Source: Wohlfahrtiimonas larvae
GTDB lineage: Bacteria; Pseudomonadota; Gammaproteobacteria; Cardiobacteriales; Wohlfahrtiimonadaceae
DNA length: 64,000 nucleotides
NCBI RefSeq assembly: GCF_039543665.1
Contig: NZ_BAABKE010000003.1
Location: 310,001-374,000 of the forward strand
Reading direction: 5' to 3'
Positions within the stretch are counted from its first letter, which is position 1, and every line of letters begins with the position of its first letter. This document shows, one piece after another, positions 34,770-44,416 of this stretch. A model generated the notes under the pieces. The model worked only from the letters and a program-made list of their open reading frames with translations. It searched no databases and was not told the origin of the DNA. A program made the translations under genes and the position numbers.

Positions 34770-35216
34770 ATGACTAGTTCTCGCGAAGTCGAATTACATT
34801 TATATGATGGTTCAACACGCACTGTAACTGTAACAGATCAAGAAACTGAGTATCCCATCGGGCGTTTAATTGTATCCTATACAGATACCACAGGAATTTT
34901 ATTACACGCAAACAAGGCTTTTGTCGATATCTCTGGTTATACCAAAGAAGAGTTAATCGGACAACCACAGAGTATTTTACGACATCCTGACATGCCCAAG
35001 GCTGCATTTAAAGATATGTGGGACACAATCCAGGCTGGTAAAACTTGGTATGGTTATGTGAAGAATTTATGTAAAAATGGTAGCTATTATTGGGTTTATG
35101 CAACTGTCGTTCCTTCTTTTGATCAAGATGGAAAAATTATTGCGTATACATCAATTCGCAGAATGCCAAGCCCAGAAAAAGTAAAAGAAGCTGAAGCACT
35201 TTATAAAACAATGTAA
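34770..35216 (+). CDS. Stand-alone Aer-type PAS sensor protein
   Basis: 148 residues, nearly all one PAS domain with the Aer pattern: VSYTDTTGILLHANKAFVDISGYTKEELIGQ near residue 28, then SILRHPDMPKAAFKDMW, VKNLCKNGSYYWV, SIRRMPSPEK and AEALYKTM. In Aer this domain binds FAD and senses redox state, but here no membrane segment, HAMP or methyl-accepting domain follows; the gene ends where the PAS domain ends and a terminator comes directly after. It would have to signal through a partner protein. A TATAAT at 34681 and an AGGAGA ribosome-binding site support expression on its own. Confidence 0.85.
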   Translation: MTSSREVELHLYDGSTRTVTVTDQETEYPIGRLIVSYTDTTGILLHANKAFVDISGYTKEELIGQPQSILRHPDMPKAAFKDMWDTIQAGKTWYGYVKNLCKNGSYYWVYATVVPSFDQDGKIIAYTSIRRMPSPEKVKEAEALYKTM

Positions 35217-35243
35217 ATATAACTTTCAAAATTTATACTCAAA

Positions 35244-35272
35244 AATAAACCCTGCAAATGACAGGGTTTATT
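35244..35272. terminator. Terminator after the PAS gene
   Basis: AATAAACCCTG and CAGGGTTTATT pair around a CAAATGA loop and run into TTTTTAATT. It sits between converging genes and can serve both strands. Confidence 0.8.
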
Positions 35273-35297
35273 TTTAATTAGATAAATGTTGTTTCAG

Positions 35298-36830
35298 TTA
35301 TTTCTTTTTTTCGCTCAAGAGCATTGTTCCATGTTTAGCATAATGTTCATGCCATGAAAATGCTTCTGAAAGGATATGAGGTGTTTGGCCACCTTTTTCA
35401 TTAGCACGCTTAATATAATCTCTTGCTTGCTCTTTAAACTTAGGATGAACACAGTTATCAATGATAATTTGAGCAATCTCTCTTGGTGCTTTACCACGCA
35501 AATCTGCATACCCTTGTTCAGTAACAATGACATCAACATCATGGTTAGCATGGTCCACATGCGTAACAAATGGTACGATAGCAGAGATATCCCCACCTTT
35601 CGCAGTTGATGTCGTCACAAAGATTGTAATACGAGCATTACGTGCAAAGTCACCAGAACCACCAATACCATTCATCATGTGAGTACCATTAACGTGTGTT
35701 GAGTTAATGTTACCGTAAATATCAGCTTCTAAAGCTGTATTGAAAGAAATCACACCAACACGACGAATCACTTCAGGATGGTTTGTAATTTCTTGCGGTC
35801 TGAAAATTACTTTACCCTTATAACGTTCTAAATCTTCTGCTAATGTTGCAACACGTTTAGCTGACAATGAGAATGCAGTTGCAGCGGCAAATTTCACAAC
35901 ACCAGCATCGATTAAGTCAAAAATACCATCTTGCAATACCTCTGATGCAACAGTAATATCCTTAAACTTAGACTTAGCCATACCGCTCAATACTGCATTT
36001 GCAACAGAACCAACACCTGATTGTAATGGTGCTAATTTTTCTGTTAAACGACCTTCTTCCACCTCTTTTTCCAAGAATGCTAATAAATTATCAGCAATTT
36101 TTTGTGTTTCTTCATTAGGTTCAAATAATGGAGATGGAATATCAGGACGATCTGATAAAACAATACCGCGAACTTTAGCAGGGTCAACTTTAATACCAAT
36201 TGAACCAATGCGCTGGCTAATATCATATACAGGAATTGCATCACGCAAATTCTCGCCTTGATCTTTAGGAATATAAACGTCATGAATACCTTCATATGCC
36301 GCTGGTGCACTTACGTTTAATTCAATGATCACATTTTTTGCTTTTTCAACAAAGATTGGTGAGTTACCAACAGAACCTGTTGGAATAATCTGTCCATCTT
36401 CTGTAATTGCAGCAGCTTCAATGATTGCAAAATCAATTTCACCTAAAACACCTTGACGAATTTGTTCTGCTGTATGAGATAAATGCTGATCAATATATTT
36501 AGCTTCACCACTATTAATCTCTTTACGCAGGCTTGGATTACCTTGGTAAGGCAAACGCAAATTAATTGCTTTATTTTCAGCTAAAACACCATCGGCATCA
36601 GGCCCCATCGAGGCACCTGTATAAACATTAACTTTAATTTTATGCTCATTAGCACGTTTTGCTAACGCACCAGGAAATACTTTTGGCTCACCAAACAATG
36701 TGAAACCACTCATTCCCAGCGTCATACCATCTTCAATCCAAGATGCTGCTTCATCTGCAGATACAATCTTATCTTGGAAATCTTTGAAACGAATCTTGCT
36801 AACTGCTTGTTCTTTTAAATTACTGCTCAT
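35298..36830 (-). CDS. Acetyl-CoA hydrolase/succinyl-CoA:acetate CoA-transferase
   Basis: 510 residues of the Cat1/AarC/Ach1 CoA-transferase family. Seen: GMTLGMSGFTLFGEPK near residue 34, PLQSGVGSVANAVL, ISFNTALEADIYGNINS with the catalytic Glu, GIGGSGDFARNA (CoA-binding oxyanion loop), VTEQGYADLRGKAP and a C-terminal SWHEHYAKHG. Transfers CoA between succinate, acetate or propionate; exact substrate not decidable. In related bacteria it completes a citric-acid cycle lacking succinyl-CoA synthetase or recycles acetate. AGGAGG ribosome-binding site directly before the ATG. Single-gene unit by spacing. Confidence 0.88.
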   Translation of the reverse strand: MSSNLKEQAVSKIRFKDFQDKIVSADEAASWIEDGMTLGMSGFTLFGEPKVFPGALAKRANEHKIKVNVYTGASMGPDADGVLAENKAINLRLPYQGNPSLRKEINSGEAKYIDQHLSHTAEQIRQGVLGEIDFAIIEAAAITEDGQIIPTGSVGNSPIFVEKAKNVIIELNVSAPAAYEGIHDVYIPKDQGENLRDAIPVYDISQRIGSIGIKVDPAKVRGIVLSDRPDIPSPLFEPNEETQKIADNLLAFLEKEVEEGRLTEKLAPLQSGVGSVANAVLSGMAKSKFKDITVASEVLQDGIFDLIDAGVVKFAAATAFSLSAKRVATLAEDLERYKGKVIFRPQEITNHPEVIRRVGVISFNTALEADIYGNINSTHVNGTHMMNGIGGSGDFARNARITIFVTTSTAKGGDISAIVPFVTHVDHANHDVDVIVTEQGYADLRGKAPREIAQIIIDNCVHPKFKEQARDYIKRANEKGGQTPHILSEAFSWHEHYAKHGTMLLSEKKK

Positions 36831-36913
36831 TTCATCCTCCTGTCACAATTCGTAACTTGTATGTTATCTGTAGTTCAAGATACTATACACAAATAAACCT
36901 AAAAGCAATACGA

Positions 36914-38839
36914 TTACATTTGTGATCGTTTTTGCTCAAGTTCTTCCCATCGCATAAATGCTTCTTCTAATGCTTCATTTTTTTGTGCTAACTCATCTAA
37001 AACCTTAGTTTGCTCCTGATGGTTTTGTTGATAAAAATCAACATTTTGAGTTTGCTGTGATAATGCATCAATCTCTTGCTCTAGTGTTTCCAATAATTTT
37101 GGCAAAGACTCTAACTCTCGTGTTTCTTTATAGGAAAGCTTAATCTTTTGAGTCTTTGTTTCACTTTCTGCTATCTTTTTCTCAACAGCAGGTGCTTTTT
37201 TTTCAATATTTTTTTGTTGCTGTACTTCTGTATTTGCAAAATATTTACGACTTTCAATACTGTCTAGCCAATCAGTATATCCGCCAACATATTGGCTAAT
37301 GTGACCATTGCCTTCAAAAACCAAAGTAGATGTCACCGTTTTATCGATAAAAGCACGGTCATGAGAAACGATCAATAACGTACCTTCAAATCCTAACAAC
37401 AACTCTTCTAATACTTCTAAAGTTTCAATATCTAAATCGTTCGTTGGTTCATCGAGCACAATCACATTAGCAGGTTTGGCAAATAATTTAGCCAATAACA
37501 GTCGATTACGCTCACCGCCAGATAAAGCCTTAACAGGGCTGCGTGCTTTTTCTGGTGTAAACATAAAATCCTGTAGCCAGCCGATAATATGCTGCTTTTT
37601 ACCATTAATTTCTATAAAATCACTACCTTCAGAAACATTATCAATAACACTTTTTTCTAAATCTAACACTGAACGTAACTGATCAAAATAAGCAATTTCT
37701 AATTTTGTGCCAATTTCAACTTTACCTGACTGAGGCTCAAGCTGTTGAAATAATAACTTCAATAATGTTGATTTACCTGCACCATTTGCACCGATTAACC
37801 CGATGCGATCACCACGCATTAAAGTAATACTAAAATCATGAATAATGTTTTTACCATCAATACTATAAGATAGATTCTCAGCACTGATGACTCGTTTGCC
37901 TGATTCTTTACCCTCTTCAAAATTCAGCTTAGCAATACCTTGCTTTGAAATTCGCTCCTTATACTGCTCTCGCATTGCTTTTAAAGCGCGCACACGACCT
38001 TCGTTACGTGTTCTTCTTGCCTTAATACCTTGGCGAATCCACACTTCTTCTTCCGCCAAACGTTTATCAAACAAAGCACGCTCTTGTGATTCAGCATGCG
38101 CCATTTCTTCTTTACGACGCTGATAATTTTGATAATCACCAGGAAATTCAGACAAAATACCACGATCGAGTTCAATAATTTTATTGGCAATTTTCTCTAA
38201 AAATTGACGATCATGGGTGATGAATAACAATGCTCCTGAATAATTTTTCAAGAGCATTTCTTCTAACCATAAAATTGCATCGATATCTAGGTGGTTCGTT
38301 GGCTCATCTAATAATAATAAATCAGGTTCAGACACCAATGCCTTACCTAATAAAACTCGACGAATCCACCCACCTGATAAATTAGCAATCACTTCGTCTT
38401 TTGGAAGTGCTAGCTGAGTAATAATTGTCATCACTTTTTGATCTAATGACCAACCATCAACAGCCTCAATCTCTTGCTGTAGTCGGCTAAGCTTAGCCAA
38501 ATCCATCTGCGCTTCTGGTTGCAATAACAGCTGGTGATATTGAACAAGCTTTTCTCCAACTTCTGGTAAGCCCTCCGCAACAACATCATAAACTGTTTGC
38601 GTTAAATCCCTTGGAATATCTTGCGACAGTGAAGAGATTCTATAACCTCTATCAATAATAATCTCGCCATCATCGGGGACAACATCACCCAAAATTACTT
38701 TCAATAATGAACTTTTACCTTCACCATTTCTACCAATCAATGCAACTCGATCACCTTTATCTAAAGTAAAATCAAGATCTTTTAAAAGAGGACGATCGCC
38801 AAATGCTAATGAAATATTATGTAATGTTAAAATTGCCAT
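36914..38839 (-). CDS. uup: ABC-F ATPase Uup
   Basis: 641 residues with two ABC domains and no membrane segment. First Walker A GRNGEGKSS near residue 36 (Glu where Ala is usual), signature LSGGWIRRVLLGKAL, LLLLDEPTNHLDIDAI; second Walker A GANGAGKST near 350, signature LSGGERNRLLLAKLF, VLDEPTNDLDIETLE; a C-terminal coiled coil about 555-641 that binds nucleic acid in Uup. Uup acts on ribosomes and branched DNA. Starts 2 bases after the TetR regulator's stop. Confidence 0.92.
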   Translation of the reverse strand: MAILTLHNISLAFGDRPLLKDLDFTLDKGDRVALIGRNGEGKSSLLKVILGDVVPDDGEIIIDRGYRISSLSQDIPRDLTQTVYDVVAEGLPEVGEKLVQYHQLLLQPEAQMDLAKLSRLQQEIEAVDGWSLDQKVMTIITQLALPKDEVIANLSGGWIRRVLLGKALVSEPDLLLLDEPTNHLDIDAILWLEEMLLKNYSGALLFITHDRQFLEKIANKIIELDRGILSEFPGDYQNYQRRKEEMAHAESQERALFDKRLAEEEVWIRQGIKARRTRNEGRVRALKAMREQYKERISKQGIAKLNFEEGKESGKRVISAENLSYSIDGKNIIHDFSITLMRGDRIGLIGANGAGKSTLLKLLFQQLEPQSGKVEIGTKLEIAYFDQLRSVLDLEKSVIDNVSEGSDFIEINGKKQHIIGWLQDFMFTPEKARSPVKALSGGERNRLLLAKLFAKPANVIVLDEPTNDLDIETLEVLEELLLGFEGTLLIVSHDRAFIDKTVTSTLVFEGNGHISQYVGGYTDWLDSIESRKYFANTEVQQQKNIEKKAPAVEKKIAESETKTQKIKLSYKETRELESLPKLLETLEQEIDALSQQTQNVDFYQQNHQEQTKVLDELAQKNEALEEAFMRWEELEQKRSQM

Positions 38840-38841
38840 AC

Positions 38842-39459
38842 TTATGATCTATTCTGAATCCCATAAAGTGCGTTACTCACAACGCCTTCAACAACACGCT
38901 TGGTATCATATTCCATTCGTGAACCAATACTAAACTTATGATCGAGACTCAACATTGTTACACCATGCACAGCTCCCCATAATCCTCGAGTTAATAATTC
39001 TAATTCATCTTCATTTGATTTAGGTGCCAATAAAGATAATTGATAGCTAATGACTTTAAAAAGATTTCTGATATGTATGAAATATTCTTCAGTTAACAGC
39101 GCAGAATCAGTTACTCTATGCATAAAAATAGCCTGCCATTTTTCTTTATGTTCAAAAGCAAAATCCACATAACTGACAGCAATTTGCATCAATGCATCAT
39201 AAGGTTTGAGAAGATCACGTTCAGTTAAATCCCCTTCTATTTTAGCTAACAGTAATTGTAAAGTTCGTGCATTTAACAAAAGCATTAAATCATCAACATT
39301 TTTAATGACCATATACAATGAACCAACCGTATACCCTATCTCTTTTGCAATTCTTCGTGTCGTGAGTTTGCCATACCCTTCTTCAACCAAAATTTTTTCA
39401 GCGGCAACAATAATCATTTCTTTCAATTCGTCACGAGAATGATCGTTACGTCTACCCAT
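38842..39459 (-). CDS. TetR/AcrR-family transcriptional regulator (WHG C-terminal domain)
   Basis: 205 residues. N-terminal HTH about 10-60: AAEKILVEEGYGKLTTRRIAKEIGYTVGSLY with the recognition helix TVGSLYMVIKNVDDL. The C-terminal half has WQAIFMHR and GLWGAVHGVTMLSL, the WHG-type ligand domain. It is 1 base downstream of damX and 2 bases upstream of uup, so it is probably co-transcribed with both; its targets cannot be told from the sequence. Confidence 0.85.
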   Translation of the reverse strand: MGRRNDHSRDELKEMIIVAAEKILVEEGYGKLTTRRIAKEIGYTVGSLYMVIKNVDDLMLLLNARTLQLLLAKIEGDLTERDLLKPYDALMQIAVSYVDFAFEHKEKWQAIFMHRVTDSALLTEEYFIHIRNLFKVISYQLSLLAPKSNEDELELLTRGLWGAVHGVTMLSLDHKFSIGSRMEYDTKRVVEGVVSNALYGIQNRS

Positions 39460-39460
39460 T

Positions 39461-40651
39461 TTAAAATTCCTTTCTAACTTTCAAAGGTAAGCTCTGCAAA
39501 CTTGCGGGCAATTTCTCTTTTCCCTGTTGAGCCTGTGCTTTGCTACCATACGGACCAATATATGCAACCCAAATGTTAGAGCCTTGAGATTCAATCTTAA
39601 TAAACTGCGCCTTTCCAGGAATAGATCGCCCCTGCAACTTTCGTACCAATTGCTCTTTCGACCGATCCCTTGCTAATTCTATCACATAACTTAATATTGG
39701 TTTTTCATCAACATCTATACTCGCAGAGTCAATCAAGCTAGATTTTTGTACCATAAATATCGGCCCTACAAATATCTGTTCCTGAATGGGTTGAACTACC
39801 TTCACAGGAATAACCTCTTTCCTTATAGGTATTGGCTCTGATGTTATTCTAGGTTCTAATACTATTTCCTGATGAGGTACAACATCATTAACCTCATATT
39901 GAAACCACAAAAATACACCTATTAATGGCAAAGATAATACTACACCAACGATCCACCAGATTGCAGAAGACTTGACTTGCTGAGGGTTGATTAAATATTG
40001 CTCTAATAGTTTAATTAAACGACCCGCATAACCATATGATAAGCTATGCAGATGATTGACTTCTGACATACTCAAATTTTTTGTCTGATGAGTATAATGG
40101 TAAACTTTATCAATGAATTGCTTAGCTTGCATAATTGACATACTCGGCAAAGTTACCATCTGAGCATCTTTTAACAATTGACGAGCAGCTAGATAAATAG
40201 GTGCTACGCCCATAAAAGTTACAAGCGTGACTCGGCCATCGTAAAAGTCAGATTCTGTCAATATATTGATGATGTCTCCAATAATATCATCCGGTAATGC
40301 TTCGACATCGTCAATCAGCATATACAAATGCTCTTTATCTTCTAAAACTGTTTCTAAAGCTAAACTAAAACGAGTTCTACGCTCTTGGCTTTTAAATATC
40401 GATGAAATCTGAAGAGTGGCACCATGGCTGTAAAGAATACTCCCATCATGTCCATTGAATGCGATAGCACCGACATTATCATCTTCAGATAAGACTGAAA
40501 CAACTTCTCTTAAGATTCTACTTTTGCCTGATCCATTTGGCCCTTGTACGGAAATCAGGCTAACATCAGTTTTTTGACATAAACTGATCAAGCTACTTAA
40601 AATATGATCATACGGAGTAACATCTATCCATGGTAATCGATCTAATTTCAA
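39461..40651 (-). CDS. damX: DamX-like cell-division protein (AAA ATPase + SPOR domain)
   Basis: 396 residues. N-terminal ATPase-like part with P-loop QGPNGSGKS near residue 40 and YMLIDDVEALPDD (Walker B-like); one transmembrane segment about 230-248 (WWIVGVVLSLPLIGVFLWF); periplasmic linker; C-terminal SPOR domain about 315-396 (YVIELARDRSKEQLV...VAYIGPYGSKAQAQ). Binds denuded septal peptidoglycan during division. Position downstream of aroK-aroB matches E. coli; dam itself does not follow. Confidence 0.87.
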   Translation of the reverse strand: MKLDRLPWIDVTPYDHILSSLISLCQKTDVSLISVQGPNGSGKSRILREVVSVLSEDDNVGAIAFNGHDGSILYSHGATLQISSIFKSQERRTRFSLALETVLEDKEHLYMLIDDVEALPDDIIGDIINILTESDFYDGRVTLVTFMGVAPIYLAARQLLKDAQMVTLPSMSIMQAKQFIDKVYHYTHQTKNLSMSEVNHLHSLSYGYAGRLIKLLEQYLINPQQVKSSAIWWIVGVVLSLPLIGVFLWFQYEVNDVVPHQEIVLEPRITSEPIPIRKEVIPVKVVQPIQEQIFVGPIFMVQKSSLIDSASIDVDEKPILSYVIELARDRSKEQLVRKLQGRSIPGKAQFIKIESQGSNIWVAYIGPYGSKAQAQQGKEKLPASLQSLPLKVRKEF

Positions 40652-40656
40652 AAGTA

Positions 40657-41742
40657 TTATTCATCCTTTATCATAGTCATTGTAAAAGCTTCTTCAATGT
40701 ACTCCTTAGGAACATTTCCAATCACAATACCATGTCCAATATCAGATAATAATATATAGCGAATATCTGTCGATGTATTTTTTTTATCAAGTAGCATAGC
40801 ATCCCACATATTTTCAAATGAGAAATGTTGTTTCATAGTTATTGGCAACAAAAATGCTTTTAACATTTCTTCAATTTCACATTGCTGATCAACACTCATC
40901 AACCCCATCTTTGTAGAAACAATTGCGGCCATCCTAACGCCAACAGCAACCGCTTCACCATGCAATATCCCTTTATAACCCATGTTTTTTTCAATGGCAT
41001 GCCCAAAAGTATGCCCTAGATTTAACAAAGCTCGATTACCTTGTTCGAATTCATCCTCCATGACAATTTCTTTTTTATTCTGACAAGATCGTGCAACCAA
41101 TTCCTTAATCACACTTTTATCACGCATTAAAATGGCATCTTTATTTGCTTTTAACCAATAAAAAAATTCTTGATCACGAATCAAGCCATATTTAATGACC
41201 TCAGCTAACCCACTAATGAACTCTCTTCTTGGTAACGTATCCAAAACATCTACATTAATAAATACAGCTTTTGGCTGATAAAATGTCCCAATCATATTCT
41301 TACCCAAGGGATGATTAATTGCGGTTTTCCCCCCAACAGAACTATCCACTTGTGCCAATAAACTTGTTGGGAACTGAATAAAATCAATACCACGCTGATA
41401 AATACTTGCTGCAAAACCAACTAAATCACCAATCACACCGCCACCTAATGCAATCAATGTTGCAGAACGTGTATATTTCAATGTTAATAATTTAGTAATA
41501 ATTTTTTGAAGCGAATCATTATTTTTAAAAATTTCACCATCATCTAGAACTAATGTTTCCACTCGTTTATTAGGAAGGAGGCCTGCAACATAATCCATAT
41601 ACAAAGGTGCTATTGTTGTATTAGAAACAATTAAAACATTATCACCTCGTACTTTTCCTTCTAAACGATCTACAAATTGATTTGTAGAAGAAATATAAAT
41701 GGGGTAAGAGCGGTCTTCTAATTCAATATCTATAACTTTCAT
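40657..41742 (-). CDS. aroB: 3-dehydroquinate synthase
   Basis: 361 residues; second step of the shikimate pathway, NAD- and Zn-dependent. Seen: VETLVLDDGEIFKN near residue 60, LIALGGGVIGDLVGFAAS (NAD loop), RGIDFIQFPTSLLAQVDSSVGGKTAINHPLGKNMIG, QPKAVFINVDVLDTLP, SGLAEVIKYGLI, NLGHTFGHAIE and HGEAVAVG (Zn ligands). Two- to five-base gaps to aroK and damX indicate one transcript. Confidence 0.97.
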   Translation of the reverse strand: MKVIDIELEDRSYPIYISSTNQFVDRLEGKVRGDNVLIVSNTTIAPLYMDYVAGLLPNKRVETLVLDDGEIFKNNDSLQKIITKLLTLKYTRSATLIALGGGVIGDLVGFAASIYQRGIDFIQFPTSLLAQVDSSVGGKTAINHPLGKNMIGTFYQPKAVFINVDVLDTLPRREFISGLAEVIKYGLIRDQEFFYWLKANKDAILMRDKSVIKELVARSCQNKKEIVMEDEFEQGNRALLNLGHTFGHAIEKNMGYKGILHGEAVAVGVRMAAIVSTKMGLMSVDQQCEIEEMLKAFLLPITMKQHFSFENMWDAMLLDKKNTSTDIRYILLSDIGHGIVIGNVPKEYIEEAFTMTMIKDE

Positions 41743-41745
41743 AAT

Positions 41746-42303
41746 CTAATTCTTTAAAGGTTTACACCAATCAGGTAAAGTGATTTTTGCATCATTATAC
41801 AAATTAACTAGTAGATCTGAAATCTCCTCAGGAGTTCTATTCTCTACTAATAAATGGTAATGAGAAGCATCTAAATACAATGATTTTCTTGCATTATATA
41901 TGATCTGCATTGTTACTAATGGATTATCTGTTTGTAAAAGGGGGCGACTCTGATCACCTTGAATTCTCTGAAAAATTTCTTCTGGTGATAAATCTAAAAA
42001 AACAACAGTACCTCGTCTTTTTAATCGTTCACGATTCAGATCTCGTAGGACTGCGCCACCGCCAGTAGATAATATAATTTTAGATTGAGAGGTTAATGTA
42101 TCAATAGTTTCAGATTCTATATCACGAAACACTGTTTCACCTAATTCAGAAAATATATCTGAAATAGATCGCTTCATGTGTTGCTCAATCCAGACATCAC
42201 TATCTAAAAAAACATATCCCAATTTTTGGGCTAATAATTGTCCAATGGTTGTTTTACCAACTCCCATTGGCCCCACTAAAAAAAAACTATTGATCATATT
42301 CAT
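41746..42303 (-). CDS. aroK: Shikimate kinase
   Basis: About 185 residues. P-loop GPMGVGKTTIGQLLA near residue 12, FLDSDVWIEQ (shikimate-binding Asp), GETVFRDIESE, LSTGGGAVL and DQSRPLL lid region. Phosphorylates shikimate before the AroA step. Start uncertain: in-frame candidates are TTG 42309, ATG 42303 and ATG 42297, none with a Shine-Dalgarno, and all lie inside a perfect 14-bp hairpin. The preceding pilQ ends 40 bases upstream. Confidence 0.93.
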   Translation of the reverse strand: MNMINSFFLVGPMGVGKTTIGQLLAQKLGYVFLDSDVWIEQHMKRSISDIFSELGETVFRDIESETIDTLTSQSKIILSTGGGAVLRDLNRERLKRRGTVVFLDLSPEEIFQRIQGDQSRPLLQTDNPLVTMQIIYNARKSLYLDASHYHLLVENRTPEEISDLLVNLYNDAKITLPDWCKPLKN

Positions 42304-42315
42304 GATCAATAGTTT
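42284..42315 (-). promoter_or_regulatory. Perfect 14-bp hairpin over the aroK start codon, followed by a T-run
   Basis: On the minus strand AAACTATTGATCAT and ATGATCAATAGTTT are exact complements around a GAAT loop, and seven or more T follow. The candidate aroK initiation codons are inside the stem-loop. The structure has the shape of an intrinsic terminator, though its stem is AT-rich, and it could also hide the start codon from ribosomes. Confidence 0.7.
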
Positions 42316-42342
42316 CTATGGTTTTGCCACAAGAAGCAATAG

Positions 42343-44403
42343 TTATTTAACAATATTTGGCGTTAAGAAAATAACTAATTCAGCCTTCTTATTTCTTACT
42401 TTATTATTCTTAAATAAATTACCAACAAATGGCAAATCACCTAAGAATGGTACTTTTGAAACATCCACTCCTGAATCCACTGTATAAATACCACCTAAAA
42501 CAACAGTTTCACCATCACGAACAATTGCTTGAGTTTTAATTTCACGTTTACGAATCATCAACTCACCTGTTGGCGATGCACCATCAGGATCATCTTTTTT
42601 AATATTAATATCCATTATAATATTATCATCAGGTGTAATACTTGGTGTCACCTTGAGCTCCATCAACACGTCTTTAAACTCAGTATTCGTACCATTTTCA
42701 CTCACTGTACTATAAGCAATCTGAGAACCCTCATTAATAAAGGCTTCCTGACGATCTGTTGTCATCAAAGTTGGGCTTGCTAAAACCTCCCCTTTACCTT
42801 CAGTTTGCATTGCTTGTAATTCTAAATTTGCCATAAAGTTTTTACGCAAAATATTTAAACCAATTAAGCTTGTGCCTTGTACACTCAAATCAGCAGCACC
42901 ACCACCCCAAATATTGGTTTTATTCGTAAACCCTGTCCATTTAGAAGGCTGTTGTCCTGCATTACCTAAATCATTACCATCTCCCCAAGTACCTCTATTA
43001 GCATTTTGAACACCCCATTTAACCCCTAATTCACGATTAAAATCATCTGATGTTGCAACAATTTGAGCTTTAATTACCACTTGGCGTAATGGTCTATCTA
43101 AACGTGCGATCAATTCACGAATAATCTTCATTTGCTCAGGCGTATCACGTACGATCAATAAGTTTTGGTTTGGATCTACAGTCAACATACCATGCTGAGA
43201 AATTCCTGTAGATTGATTACGTCTATTATCATCATTGCTAGATTTAGATGAAGATAATACCTCTGCAATTTCTGGTGCTTTAGCATTATTGATCTGAATA
43301 ATTTCTGTAATCAAATCAGGATCTAAAGTTCTAGCTTCACTTGCAGGCATAATATAAACCACATTACCACTCTGTTGTTTAACTAAACCTTTAGAACGTA
43401 AAACAACATCTAACGCCTGATCCCAAGGGACATTTTGAAGGCGAATCGTAATTCTACTATTGACACTATCGCTCACTACAATATTTAAGCCTGTAAAGTC
43501 CGCAATAATTTGTAATATGGCACGAACATCTATATCTTGGAAGTTAATACTGATTAAATCCCCTGTGAAAACGTCTTTATCACCTAAAGCACTTTTAGAT
43601 GTTTCTACAACTTGTTTTTTAGGTTTTACAATCAATTGATATTTAGAACCAATCTGCTGACTACTATATTCATAATTAGCCTGTGTACGAATTTTTAAAC
43701 TTGCAACACCATTGTTATTGACTACTTCTAAAGCAGATACAGGAGTTGCAAAATCTGTTACTTCAATACGTCTAATCTGAGCGCTATTCCATGCTGATCC
43801 TGGAACAGAGAGCGTCAATCCTCGAGTTTGCTCATCCACTAATTGAACTTGAGCTTTATCATTAGGTAAAAAGAGTTCAACAACACCAGCACCTTGAGAG
43901 TTTCTATAAAAACCAACATCTTTACTTGTAGGTTGTTGCACTTCAACATTGGCAATATTAGATTGAACAGAATTATCCCAAGCTTGCTGATTAACAGCGT
44001 ATGGGTTATTTGCTGAAAGCGTTACAACAACTTCATTGCCCTTATTTGAAACAGAATAATTGGTATTGGATTTAAGTTGAACAGTAGAACGTACTTTTTG
44101 ATTAGCATAGAGATTACTGATATCTTTCACAACATTATTGTTAATCACTCTATTTTGAAGTACTTGATTGAATCCAGTAGATACAAAGTCTACAACCAAT
44201 AAATCTTTTTCTTTTAAATAAAATGATTTTGGAGCAGTAATATTTTTATCAAAATGATAACGTAATTCTACATCACCATTAGCTAATGTGACAGACTCTA
44301 AGGCTGTTAATTTCTGGGCACTAGCAGTTGTTAACATTAAACAAGATAAGGCTAAAGAAATCACTCCAAATTGATAGCCTTTCATGCATTGCATTAATCT
44401 CAT
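42343..44403 (-). CDS. pilQ: Type IV pilus secretin PilQ
   Basis: 686 residues. Signal peptide to about residue 29 (TTASAQ), AMIN domains (about 30-270), secretin N-domains with INFQDIDVRAILQIIADFTGLNIVVSD near 285 and MLTVDPNQNLLIVRDTPEQM, then the secretin core (VIKAQIVATSDDFNRELGVKWG, EGKGEVLASPTLMTTD, DGETVVLGGIY, VPFLGDLPFVGNLFK) to the C-terminus. Forms the outer-membrane pore for the pilus and for DNA uptake. Last of the pil genes. GGAG ribosome-binding site before the ATG. Confidence 0.96.
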   Translation of the reverse strand: MRLMQCMKGYQFGVISLALSCLMLTTASAQKLTALESVTLANGDVELRYHFDKNITAPKSFYLKEKDLLVVDFVSTGFNQVLQNRVINNNVVKDISNLYANQKVRSTVQLKSNTNYSVSNKGNEVVVTLSANNPYAVNQQAWDNSVQSNIANVEVQQPTSKDVGFYRNSQGAGVVELFLPNDKAQVQLVDEQTRGLTLSVPGSAWNSAQIRRIEVTDFATPVSALEVVNNNGVASLKIRTQANYEYSSQQIGSKYQLIVKPKKQVVETSKSALGDKDVFTGDLISINFQDIDVRAILQIIADFTGLNIVVSDSVNSRITIRLQNVPWDQALDVVLRSKGLVKQQSGNVVYIMPASEARTLDPDLITEIIQINNAKAPEIAEVLSSSKSSNDDNRRNQSTGISQHGMLTVDPNQNLLIVRDTPEQMKIIRELIARLDRPLRQVVIKAQIVATSDDFNRELGVKWGVQNANRGTWGDGNDLGNAGQQPSKWTGFTNKTNIWGGGAADLSVQGTSLIGLNILRKNFMANLELQAMQTEGKGEVLASPTLMTTDRQEAFINEGSQIAYSTVSENGTNTEFKDVLMELKVTPSITPDDNIIMDINIKKDDPDGASPTGELMIRKREIKTQAIVRDGETVVLGGIYTVDSGVDVSKVPFLGDLPFVGNLFKNNKVRNKKAELVIFLTPNIVK

Positions 44404-44416
44404 AAATATTCTCCAA

